DNA of 36,167 nt from Ruminiclostridium sp. Lineage in GTDB: Bacteria > Bacillota > Clostridia > Oscillospirales > Ruminococcaceae. The DNA lies in contig JAFPUE010000114.1 of NCBI GenBank assembly GCA_017395555.1, forward strand, positions 1-36,167, in the 5' to 3' direction. The notes beneath the pieces were generated by a model that made no database searches, was not told the DNA's origin, and saw only the letters and a program-made list of their open reading frames with translations. Positions 24,109 through 31,805 of this stretch are shown here, in pieces. Position 1 is the first letter of the stretch. Every line of letters begins with the position of its first letter. The translations under genes and the position numbers were made by a program.

Positions 24109-25107
24109 TTAGCGGTTGCTTTCCACAAAGTGCCATGCGTCGCGGCACATCTGCTCCAGCCCGCGCTCTGCCTTCCAGCCGAGCTCCTTGAACGCCTTGT
24201 CCGGCACGGAGTAGCACTCCGCCGCGTCGCCGGGTCTGCGGTCACCTATCACATACGGCAGCTTTATATTGTTCACGCGCTCGAAAGTATTGATTATATC
24301 AAGCACCGAGTAGCCGTTGCCGGTACCGAGGTTGAACGGTACGGCACCGGTCTTTGTGCGAACGAATTTCAGCGCCGCGAGATGACCGAGCGCGAGATCG
24401 ACAACGTGAATATAATCGCGTATGCAGGTGCCGTCGGGCGTGGGGTAGTCGTTGCCGAAAACCGTGAGCTTTTCCTGCTTGCCGGTGCAGACATTTATGA
24501 TTATCGGCATGAGGTTGTTGGGTATGCCGTTCGGGTCTTCGCCGATCTTTCCGCTCTCGTGCGCACCTATCGGGTTGAAATAGCGCAGAAGCGCCGCGGA
24601 GAAGTCCTTGTCGGCATTGCAGATATCGCGGAGCATATCCTCGATAACGAGCTTGGTGTTGCCGTAGGGATTGATCGCGGACAGCGGGAAGGTCTCGTCC
24701 ACCGGCACCTTTTCGGGCATACCGTAAACGGTTGCGGACGAGCTGAAAATTATCTTCTTGCAGCCGTGCTTCTTCATTGCTTCAAGCAGCGTGAATGTAC
24801 CGCCGAGGTTGTTTCTGTAATACATGAGCGGCTCGCGGACGCTTTCCGCGACAGCCTTGTAGCCCGCAAAATGGATCACCGCTTCGATATCGTTCTCCGC
24901 AAACACCTTTTCCATATCGTCGGCATTGCACATATCGGCTTCCACGAATTTGAAATCCTTGCCGCTTATCTCCTTTATCAGCTCGACAGCCTTGGGCTTG
25001 GAGTTGTAGAAATTATCCATTACGACGATATCCTCGCCTGCTTTGAGAAGCTCGATACAGGTATGCGAACCGATATATCCTGCTCCGCCTGTTACTAAAA
25101 TTGCCAT
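24109..25107 (-). CDS. galE: UDP-glucose 4-epimerase
   Basis: 332 residues, usual length. Interconverts UDP-glucose and UDP-galactose with bound NAD. Seen: the NAD motif GGAGYIGSHTCIEL at residues 7-20, SSSATVYG, the catalytic Tyr-x-x-x-Lys in NPYGNTKL and CIRDYIHVVDLA. Its product feeds galactose use and envelope glycans; the nearby CsbB/YfhO genes run divergently and need a lipid-linked sugar. No other gal gene is adjacent. Confidence 0.95.
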   Translation of the reverse strand: MAILVTGGAGYIGSHTCIELLKAGEDIVVMDNFYNSKPKAVELIKEISGKDFKFVEADMCNADDMEKVFAENDIEAVIHFAGYKAVAESVREPLMYYRNNLGGTFTLLEAMKKHGCKKIIFSSSATVYGMPEKVPVDETFPLSAINPYGNTKLVIEDMLRDICNADKDFSAALLRYFNPIGAHESGKIGEDPNGIPNNLMPIIINVCTGKQEKLTVFGNDYPTPDGTCIRDYIHVVDLALGHLAALKFVRTKTGAVPFNLGTGNGYSVLDIINTFERVNNIKLPYVIGDRRPGDAAECYSVPDKAFKELGWKAERGLEQMCRDAWHFVESNR

Positions 25108-25237
25108 ATTATTCTGTTCCTTTCATTGGTGTAATATAATGTATCATACTTTCCGGATACTTGTTAAAACATATTCGCCGCGGGGCGTTCCCCGCCGAGG
25201 GACGGGGGCGAGCAGCCCCGGCGCTGTCCGCGAGGAC

Positions 25238-25268
25238 GTCAGCCAATAAAGTTCCTTTATTGGCTGAC
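25238..25268. repeat. Perfect 14-bp inverted repeat
   Basis: GTCAGCCAATAAAG, loop TTC, CTTTATTGGCTGAC. It lies just 3' of the fumarase gene. No T tract on either side, so it is not a standard terminator. Confidence 0.75.
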
Positions 25269-25280
25269 AGCGGTATTTTA

Positions 25281-26123
25281 TCAGATCTCCGCCTCTTTAT
25301 GCCGGGTGACGTGGCAGCCGACGTTGACGGCTACGGGGAGACCGGCTATATGGGTGGGGGCGGTCTCGATGTTCACATACAGCGCCGTGACGGTGCCGCC
25401 GAAGCCCTGCGAGCCTATGCCGGTCTTGTTTGCTTCGGCGAGCATACGCTGTTCGAGATCGGCGTAGAACGGATCGGGGTTGCGGGTGCGGAGATCGCGG
25501 CAGAGCGCCTTCTTTGCGAGAAACGCGCATTGCTCGAAGTCGCCGCCTATGCCGACGCCGAGAACTATCGGCGGACAGGGATTGCTTCCTGCGACATTCA
25601 CCGTCTCGGTGACAAAGCCCACTATATCGTCTATCGACGCGGACGGCGTGAACATCTTCATGCGGCTCATGTTCTCGCTGCCGAAGCCCTTCGGGGCTAC
25701 CGTTATCTTCACTTTGTCGCCGTCCGTAATGAACGTGTGTATCACGGCGGGGGTGTTGTCATTCGTGTTGCCGCGGCGTATCGGGTCTCTGACCACCGAA
25801 AGCCGCAGCTTTCCCTCAACGTAGCCCTTTGCCACACCCTTGTTTACCGCTTCGTAAAGGCTGCCGCCGGTGAAATGCACATCCTGTCCTATTTCAAGGA
25901 ATACCACCGCCATTCCGGTATCCTGACAGATCGGCACGTCAAGCTCCGCCGCACAGTCGATATTGCTCACTATGTCCCCGAGCACCTCGCGGCACACCGG
26001 GCTTTCCTCACGCTTTGCCGCGTCCTCTATCGTCTCGCGCATCATGCACGGCAGATGCAGGTTCGCGTCCTCGCAGAGCGCTGCGACAGTCTCCGTTATC
26101 AGCGATACATCAATCTCTCTCAT
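25281..26123 (-). CDS. fumA: Class I fumarate hydratase, alpha subunit
   Basis: 280 residues, the size of the alpha subunit of two-subunit iron-sulfur fumarases. Interconverts fumarate and malate. Three cysteines fit the [4Fe-4S] ligands: Cys66 in PICQDTGMA, Cys183 in GSNPCPPI and Cys270 in NVGCHVTRH. GNTNDNTPA is another family block. The beta subunit gene, usually next to it, is absent on both sides. A tartrate dehydratase alpha subunit is the nearest alternative. It overlaps the upstream membrane-protein gene by 14 bases. Confidence 0.88.
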   Translation of the reverse strand: MREIDVSLITETVAALCEDANLHLPCMMRETIEDAAKREESPVCREVLGDIVSNIDCAAELDVPICQDTGMAVVFLEIGQDVHFTGGSLYEAVNKGVAKGYVEGKLRLSVVRDPIRRGNTNDNTPAVIHTFITDGDKVKITVAPKGFGSENMSRMKMFTPSASIDDIVGFVTETVNVAGSNPCPPIVLGVGIGGDFEQCAFLAKKALCRDLRTRNPDPFYADLEQRMLAEANKTGIGSQGFGGTVTALYVNIETAPTHIAGLPVAVNVGCHVTRHKEAEI

Positions 26124-26694
26124 TTTCGTCCTCCTCCGCTTCGTCTGCGGTATCTCCGGCTTCTGCGCTTTCCGTGTGCCTGCCCCGTATCACCGAGTAC
26201 AGCTCCTCACGGATAAGCCGCACCTTGTCGCGGTTAAGCTCCAGCAGCGCCATGCAGATATACACGCGCACAAGGCATACCGCGCCCGATACCATTAGCG
26301 CACCGTCAAGGTGGAAATTCTCGCCGAACAGCAGCAGCCACGATATCACCAGAAAATCTATCAGCACCGAGGCGATGACGCCCCAGAAGCACGCCCATAT
26401 CGCGGCGGGCTTGTGTATGAAGCCGTGTATGCTGCACCGCTCCATTCCCTTTTCAATGTCTATCGTCATCATCGTGTCGCACATATCCTCGCGGTACGAA
26501 TGATAGAATTTCAGCCGGTAGCAGTCCTCCGCAGCCTTTGACCATAAGCACAGCTCGCTGCCGCGCAGCTTGCTGAGGTTTCGCCTGTACTGCGTGTCTA
26601 TTATCCCGTCGAGCTTACTGACGAGCTCGTCCCTGCTCATCTCACATTCTTCCTCGACGGGCATTTTTACAAATTTTTTCTTATTTTTAGCCAT
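26110..26694 (-). CDS. Hypothetical two-helix membrane protein
   Basis: 194 residues. A basic start (MAKNKKKF), a polar N-terminal half of about 95 residues with several Cys and Trp, two membrane segments (about 97-123 and 130-150) and an acidic C-terminal tail. I do not recognise the family. It starts 8 bases after the PHP-domain gene and its last codons overlap the fumarase start, whose ribosome site GGAGGACG lies inside this gene. Confidence 0.75.
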   Translation of the reverse strand: MAKNKKKFVKMPVEEECEMSRDELVSKLDGIIDTQYRRNLSKLRGSELCLWSKAAEDCYRLKFYHSYREDMCDTMMTIDIEKGMERCSIHGFIHKPAAIWACFWGVIASVLIDFLVISWLLLFGENFHLDGALMVSGAVCLVRVYICMALLELNRDKVRLIREELYSVIRGRHTESAEAGDTADEAEEDENERD

Positions 26695-26702
26695 AGTTTC
26701 CT

Positions 26703-27380
26703 TTATTCTTTCACATCATCGAAAATGTTATATCTGCCGGTGCGCAGTATCTCGATAAAATGCCGTATATCCCTTATCGTTTCTTCCGTCTCTATGCCGG
26801 ACAGACGGGACTGCGACGCGCTGTGGTTGTCGCTGCCGGCAGTGTAGGGAAGAGCGTAGAAATCCGCGTATATCTTCGCCATATCGTTTTCGTGCTGCTT
26901 TCTGCACGAGTTTATTATCTCCACAGCGTCGCACTTGCGCGGGAACAGCCTTATCATGTCTATGTACCAGTCCTCGCGGAACGGGTGCGCGTGGCTTATA
27001 TACCCGCCGGCTTCGTGTACGAGATCGAAGTAGTCGTTCGGGTGCAGCGTCACGGTCTCCGGGTGCGCGAGCAGCCAGTCCTTGTCCAATCCGTATGTGA
27101 GAAAGTCGCAGCCCCCGACTGTGTACTCCCAGCCGAAAAATACGTCAAGCCCGATCTCGTCGCCGCGCTTTTTCGCATTCTCATAGCCGAGAGCCTGCAC
27201 ATCTACCTGCTTTTCCCACGGCAGACTCCTGTCCGCGCGGGTATTGCCGTTGAGGAAGTGATCGGTGACTACTATGCCTTTGAATCCTCTCGCTTTGTAG
27301 AAATCCGCCTGTGCCGCGCCCGATGCGGATGCGCAGGCACTCGACTCCGCGGTGTGGCAGTGCGTTTCGTACCTGTTCAT
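26703..27380 (-). CDS. PHP-domain metal-dependent phosphoesterase
   Basis: 225 residues from the ATG at 27380, which overlaps the alanine racemase stop as ATGA; the longer start at 27452 would lie inside that gene. Metal ligands are visible: ETHCHTAESS (His7, His9), VTDHFLNG, ISHAHPFRED and GSDNHSAS. PHP proteins hydrolyse phosphoesters (histidinol phosphate, oligonucleotides, 3',5'-bisphosphates); the substrate is not clear here. GGAGG lies about 13 bases before the start, within alr. Confidence 0.85.
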   Translation of the reverse strand: MNRYETHCHTAESSACASASGAAQADFYKARGFKGIVVTDHFLNGNTRADRSLPWEKQVDVQALGYENAKKRGDEIGLDVFFGWEYTVGGCDFLTYGLDKDWLLAHPETVTLHPNDYFDLVHEAGGYISHAHPFREDWYIDMIRLFPRKCDAVEIINSCRKQHENDMAKIYADFYALPYTAGSDNHSASQSRLSGIETEETIRDIRHFIEILRTGRYNIFDDVKE

Positions 27381-28516
27381 ATATAGTTTATGACCTCCGT
27401 TATGTTGCCGTTTCTTACGGAGACCCTCGGTACGCGCTTGCTCACAAGGCACAGCAGCTCATAGCCTATGGTGCCGAGCATATCCGCGATGTTATCGACT
27501 TTCAGCTCGTCTATGGTGTCGGAATAAAGCTCGGCGATATCCCCGACTTTTACGTCAAGTCCGGTCACATCAACCATCATCTGATCCATGCAGACGCGCC
27601 CCGCTATCGGCGCACGCTGCCCGTTTATGTACACCGCGCCTTTGTTGGAGAGCCCGCGGGAGTAGCCGTCCGCATAGCCCGCCGGGATAACCGCGAGAAC
27701 GGTCTCCCTGTCTGTGACAAACGTCCTGCCGTAGCTCACCGCCGTTCCCGCCGGGACGGTCTTCAGCTGGCACACCGCCGCCCGCAGCCGCATTACCGGC
27801 TTTATATTTATCGGCACAGCGAGCGCCGTGTTCGGCATACAGCCGTAGGTTATGATTCCGCTTCGCACCATATCGCCGCCGAGACCGGGGTGATAGAGTA
27901 TGCCGCCGCTGTTGCGGGAATATACCGGTATACCCTTTTCACGGGCTTCTGCGGCTATATCATTCAGTTTTTTCTGCTGCGCCTCGGTATAGGCGATATC
28001 GGACGGGTCATCGCTGTCAGCTGCGGCGAAGTGCGTATAAACGCCCTTTACGTCAAGCCCGCCGAGGGCGAGTATCCCGTGCAGCTCCTCCGCGGTATCT
28101 ATGCCGACACGGTTCATTCCCGTGTTCACCTTGATATGCACCTTGATCTTTGTTCCGTGCTCCTCGGCGTATTCCGAGAGCAGCTTTGCGTGCTCGGAGC
28201 TTGCCGCGGTCTGCTCGAAGCCGCCTTCGGCGATCTCGGGCTGCCATTCCGGGTCACAGTAGCCGAAAATGACGATCTGTGCGTCCGGGAGAGTTTTCCG
28301 CAGGTCAATAGCTTCCAGCACGTTCGAGACGGCGTAGCTCTTTATGCCCTGCGCCCGGAGCTCCTTCGCGATGATATCGGCGCTGTGTCCGTATGCGTCG
28401 GCCTTGACTACCGCCATTATCGGCTTTCCGTCCGCCGCTTTCTTTATTTCGGCAATATTTCCGTCAAGATTGTCGAGATCTATCTCCGCCCAGACTCTTC
28501 GCAACAGCTTATTCAT
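27377..28516 (-). CDS. alr: Alanine racemase
   Basis: 379 residues. PLP enzyme that makes D-alanine for peptidoglycan. Lys38 in AVVKADAYGHS is the PLP lysine; the second catalytic Tyr is in AVSYGRTF; RVCMDQMMVDVT and NTGMNRVG are typical. The start is set by MNKLLRRVWAEIDLDNL. First of the alr, PHP, membrane protein, fumarase run. D-alanine could also feed a dlt-type system, but no dltA is present. Confidence 0.94.
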   Translation of the reverse strand: MNKLLRRVWAEIDLDNLDGNIAEIKKAADGKPIMAVVKADAYGHSADIIAKELRAQGIKSYAVSNVLEAIDLRKTLPDAQIVIFGYCDPEWQPEIAEGGFEQTAASSEHAKLLSEYAEEHGTKIKVHIKVNTGMNRVGIDTAEELHGILALGGLDVKGVYTHFAAADSDDPSDIAYTEAQQKKLNDIAAEAREKGIPVYSRNSGGILYHPGLGGDMVRSGIITYGCMPNTALAVPINIKPVMRLRAAVCQLKTVPAGTAVSYGRTFVTDRETVLAVIPAGYADGYSRGLSNKGAVYINGQRAPIAGRVCMDQMMVDVTGLDVKVGDIAELYSDTIDELKVDNIADMLGTIGYELLCLVSKRVPRVSVRNGNITEVINYI

Positions 28517-28748
28517 TTAAAAAAGCACCTTCCGTTGTTACAGGTTTTATAAAAGATTTCCGGTTACGATATGAATTTTTGTCACATCAAATCGAAAAAT
28601 CCTATTGTATTTTATGATGATTTGTGATAAAATAATATAGTTACAGTAAAATACACAATATTATTATATACTTTTTGCGCGCCGATTTCAACAGTTTTTT
28701 GAAATTTCGCGAAAAAACTTGCAATAACTTCGGAAGGGGTGATGACAG
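28517..28748. other. AT-rich divergent intergenic region
   Basis: 232 bases between alr (minus) and the LCP-like gene (plus), much richer in A and T than its surroundings. A plus-strand promoter candidate is given separately. For alr I see only weak candidates. No repeat of the families found elsewhere. Confidence 0.6.
28605..28633 (+). promoter_or_regulatory. Candidate promoter of the LCP-like/CsbB/YfhO/coaX run
   Basis: TTGTAT (28605-28610), 17-bp spacer, TAAAAT (28628-28633). It implies a leader of about 110 bases. Confidence 0.45.
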
Positions 28749-29720
28749 ATGCGCGTCAGAAGAAAAAGCAACTGGTATATTTATCTTATCGCACTCGTGG
28801 TATCATTCGTGCTGCTCGGGCTTTTCGTAAGGAGCATCTGGGGCTCCATATTCCCGGAGGACGGTGAGGGTGCCGCAAAATACGCGCTCTCGCGTTCCGA
28901 TTACCGTCCCAGCGCAGATATCAATATCACCACGCTGATAATGCTCTCCGATATGAAGGCGGCAACGCCCATGTACTATATGCTGATGAACTATCAGCCG
29001 AGAAACGAAGTGATCGTGTTTATCCCGCTGCGTGAGAATATGCGCGTGGACTACGGCGGGAATACCGGAAGCCTGTACGAGATGTACGACAACTACGGTG
29101 CGAAAGCCGTCGCCGAGGGCATAGAAGGGCTGCTCGGGATAAAGTGTGAGCATTACATCAAGTTTGACCGCCTCTCGTTCATCGACTTCATAGATATGGG
29201 CGGCGCGGTGTATGTAAATATCCCGTCCGATGTTGTTGAGAAGCAGACGAGAGCCGTGCTCAAAAAGGAGATCGTCGAGGTTGACGGCGTGGAGGAGGAA
29301 GTGACCCGTCAGGTTGCCGAGACCACGGAGACTGTTGTGTTCCCGGAGGGTACACAGTATATGAGCGGCGAGAAGCTGTACAGCTACCTTACCTACGATT
29401 TTAAGCGCGGTGTCGATTACCCTCTCGCGATACAGGGCTCCGCGGCTATGAATATGATAAACCGTAATTTCAGGGGAATGTCCTCGACGCAGATGCAGTC
29501 CCTTGCGGAAGCGATAATAAAGACTACCGAGACGGATATCGTCTTCGATGACTACACCACCATACAGGCGGTGTTCAACTACACGCTCGAAAACAGCATA
29601 AACCCGTGCGAATACTACATACCCTACGGCGAGACCGACGGAGGATACTTTATCCTCTCGGACGGAGCTAAATCGACTATGCTCGACAGAATGAGCATCA
29701 AGCCGACGGAAAAGAAATAA
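28749..29720 (+). CDS. Divergent LytR-CpsA-Psr (LCP) like protein
   Basis: 323 residues: a basic start, one membrane anchor (about 11-32), and an extracellular part with LCP features: VIVFIPLRENMRVDYGG, the pattern GIEGLLGIKCEHYIKFD and FIDMGGAVYVNIP. LCP enzymes move lipid-linked polymers (teichoic acid, capsule) onto peptidoglycan. Odd: the usual IPRD reads IPLREN, and the later Arg-rich RQQ block reads YDFKRGVDYPLAIQ, so catalytic Arg residues seem changed. It may be a non-catalytic or altered member. First gene of a six-gene plus run. Confidence 0.75.
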   Translation: MRVRRKSNWYIYLIALVVSFVLLGLFVRSIWGSIFPEDGEGAAKYALSRSDYRPSADINITTLIMLSDMKAATPMYYMLMNYQPRNEVIVFIPLRENMRVDYGGNTGSLYEMYDNYGAKAVAEGIEGLLGIKCEHYIKFDRLSFIDFIDMGGAVYVNIPSDVVEKQTRAVLKKEIVEVDGVEEEVTRQVAETTETVVFPEGTQYMSGEKLYSYLTYDFKRGVDYPLAIQGSAAMNMINRNFRGMSSTQMQSLAEAIIKTTETDIVFDDYTTIQAVFNYTLENSINPCEYYIPYGETDGGYFILSDGAKSTMLDRMSIKPTEKK

Positions 29721-29739
29721 CGGCAGGGGTGAGGATACC

Positions 29740-30090
29740 ATGAGATACCGCAGCTTTTTCCGGGTCTGGTATTTCTTCGGCTGCGTCGGGCTGGTAATGC
29801 TGTTTATCGTGACGGCGTGCTATGTTTTCACGGCGCTCGGACTTCTCGCGCTGGGGGTAGTTGCGTTCCCGTCCGTGATGCTCGGAAGGCTCGGCATTCT
29901 CACCGTGACCTCCGACATACAGAGCGGAGCGCTGCTTCTTATAAGCGCCGGGGTGCTGCTTCTCGGGGCGGGAATGAGCTTCGGGGCGATACCGGTCTGC
30001 AGATCGGCTTACGGCGTGCTCAGCCGCTTTGTGAAGCGGGCGGCCGTCCGCAGAGAAAGAGCTTACAATGAAGAGGATACGACTTCTTAA
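29740..30090 (+). CDS. Small membrane protein, unknown
   Basis: 116 residues with two or three hydrophobic segments between residues 10 and 90 and a basic, polar end. Start at 29740, after AGGGGTGAGG. Its last 23 bases overlap the next gene, which suggests coupling. Not recognised. Confidence 0.7.
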   Translation: MRYRSFFRVWYFFGCVGLVMLFIVTACYVFTALGLLALGVVAFPSVMLGRLGILTVTSDIQSGALLLISAGVLLLGAGMSFGAIPVCRSAYGVLSRFVKRAAVRRERAYNEEDTTS

Positions 30091-30826
30091 AATACTTTGC
30101 GTGGTTTTCTGCACCGTGGGAGCCGTGCTGATCGGCGCGGGGATCTTTATGCAGTACCGCGCTTCGCAGAACGGCTACGCCGGGAGCGTTATCTCGGAGA
30201 CCGCAGAGTTTGAGACACCGCGCGAGCTTGTCGTGATAACCACGTCAATGCCGGTCACGGCGGAATACGGCGACACCGACAGGGTGATCGTGTCATATAC
30301 CGGCAGCCTGCCGCTGATCTTCACCGAGGACAAGGGTATGCTGCGCATAACGCAGAACGACACGTTCACAATGACGCTTTTCTCGCCGAAAACGGCGGAG
30401 TCCGGCATACACATAACACTGCCGCACAAGGTCTATGAGCGGATAAGCCTGTCGAGCTCAAGCGGCTCGGTAACGTCCGACTGCCTTATGGCGGACACCC
30501 TCGAATTCAGCACAAAGAGCGGTGATATGCGGCTGCTCGGTATTGACGAGCGGGCATCGGTGCGCACGGAAAGCGGTAATGTTTACGCGGAGTTTTCGTC
30601 ATTCTCGTCGGATATGACGGTCTATGCCGGGGCGGGCGACGTTACGCTGCTTATGCCGGACGAGCTTTCGCTTTATCTCGAATTTTTCACCGAGAGCGGC
30701 ACTTTTACGTCGGAGCGCTTCGACGAAACATATTATCACGAATACGGCGACGCGGCTGTCATATATAACGGCGCAAAGCATAAGCTGCGCGTGAACACCT
30801 CGTCGGGAGACTTATATATTTATTGA
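30068..30826 (+). CDS. DUF4097-like beta-repeat protein
   Basis: 252 residues: an N-terminal membrane anchor (about 8-28), then a repetitive beta-rich part with SSSSGSVTSD, STKSGDMRLLG, RTESGNVYAEF, AGAGDVTLLMP and NTSSGDLYIY, the G-D/N/S spaced repeats of DUF4097 (beta-solenoid) proteins. It would be held outside the membrane. Function unknown; DUF4097 proteins are often tied to envelope-stress gene sets. Confidence 0.75.
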   Translation: MKRIRLLKILCVVFCTVGAVLIGAGIFMQYRASQNGYAGSVISETAEFETPRELVVITTSMPVTAEYGDTDRVIVSYTGSLPLIFTEDKGMLRITQNDTFTMTLFSPKTAESGIHITLPHKVYERISLSSSSGSVTSDCLMADTLEFSTKSGDMRLLGIDERASVRTESGNVYAEFSSFSSDMTVYAGAGDVTLLMPDELSLYLEFFTESGTFTSERFDETYYHEYGDAAVIYNGAKHKLRVNTSSGDLYIY

Positions 30827-30848
30827 ATCGGAACGGAAGTATATTGAA

Positions 30849-31805
30849 ATGCTATCGGTCATAATACCTGCTTACAATGAGCAGGATAATGTTGAAAACA
30901 CGGCTAAGGTGATATCCGGGATATTGAAGGAAGCCGGGATAAAATACGAGCTTATCTTCGTGGACGACGGCTCCTCGGACAACACCTGGCAGATAATAAA
31001 CAACCTCGCCGACAGGGACATCTCGGTGCGCGGTCTTCGTTTCTCGCGCAATTTCGGCAAGGAGGGCGCTATCTTCGCGGGGCTCAGACGCTGCACCGGA
31101 GACTGCGCTGTGGTCATAGACTGCGATCTCCAGCACCCGCCGGAGCTCATACCGCAGATGGTTGAGCTGCACGCGCAGGGCTATGAAGTCGTGGAGGCGG
31201 TGAAATCCTCGCGCGGCAAGGAGAGCTTAGCGTACAAGATGTTTGCGAAGGGCTTCTATAAGATAATGGAAAAGTCGTCCGATGTCGATCTCGACGGCGC
31301 GAGCGATTTCAAACTCATGGACAGAAAGGTCATAAACGCGCTTAACGAGCTGCCGGAGCGTATCACGTTCTTCCGTGCGCTTTCGAGCTGGGTTGGCTTC
31401 AAGACCGCGAAGATCGAGTTTCAGGTAGCGCCGAGGAATGCCGGCACGTCTAAATGGAAATACCGCAAGCTCGTAAAATTCGCGCTCAACAATATAACGA
31501 GCTTCACGAACTTCCCGATGCAGATAGTAACGGGGCTGGGCGTGATATTCCTCGTTTTCGCGGTAGTGCTCGGCGTGCAGAGCCTTGTGCGCTTCTTCAG
31601 CGGAACCGCGCAGGAGGGCTTCACCACAGTCTATCTTGTGATACTGCTTTCTTCGTCGATGATAATGATAGGACTCGGAGTTATCGGGTACTATATGTCA
31701 AAGATCTACGAGGAGATAAAATTCAGACCAAGATATATAATTTCCGTTGATACAAAGGACAAGGAAAGAAAGGATAAAATCAGGACCGATGGAGAGAACG
31801 GCTAA
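30849..31805 (+). CDS. CsbB-like family 2 glycosyltransferase
   Basis: 318 residues. GT2 catalytic domain (VIIPAYNEQDN, FVDDGSSDNTW, the DxD motif in VIDCDLQHP, RFSRNFGKEGAI) followed by two membrane helices at about 222-290. This is the layout of GtrB/CsbB/DPM1-type enzymes that move a sugar from a nucleotide sugar to undecaprenyl phosphate. The YfhO-family gene follows at once, and in Bacillus CsbB and YfhO act together to decorate lipoteichoic acid. The donor sugar is not readable. Confidence 0.88.
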   Translation: MLSVIIPAYNEQDNVENTAKVISGILKEAGIKYELIFVDDGSSDNTWQIINNLADRDISVRGLRFSRNFGKEGAIFAGLRRCTGDCAVVIDCDLQHPPELIPQMVELHAQGYEVVEAVKSSRGKESLAYKMFAKGFYKIMEKSSDVDLDGASDFKLMDRKVINALNELPERITFFRALSSWVGFKTAKIEFQVAPRNAGTSKWKYRKLVKFALNNITSFTNFPMQIVTGLGVIFLVFAVVLGVQSLVRFFSGTAQEGFTTVYLVILLSSSMIMIGLGVIGYYMSKIYEEIKFRPRYIISVDTKDKERKDKIRTDGENG

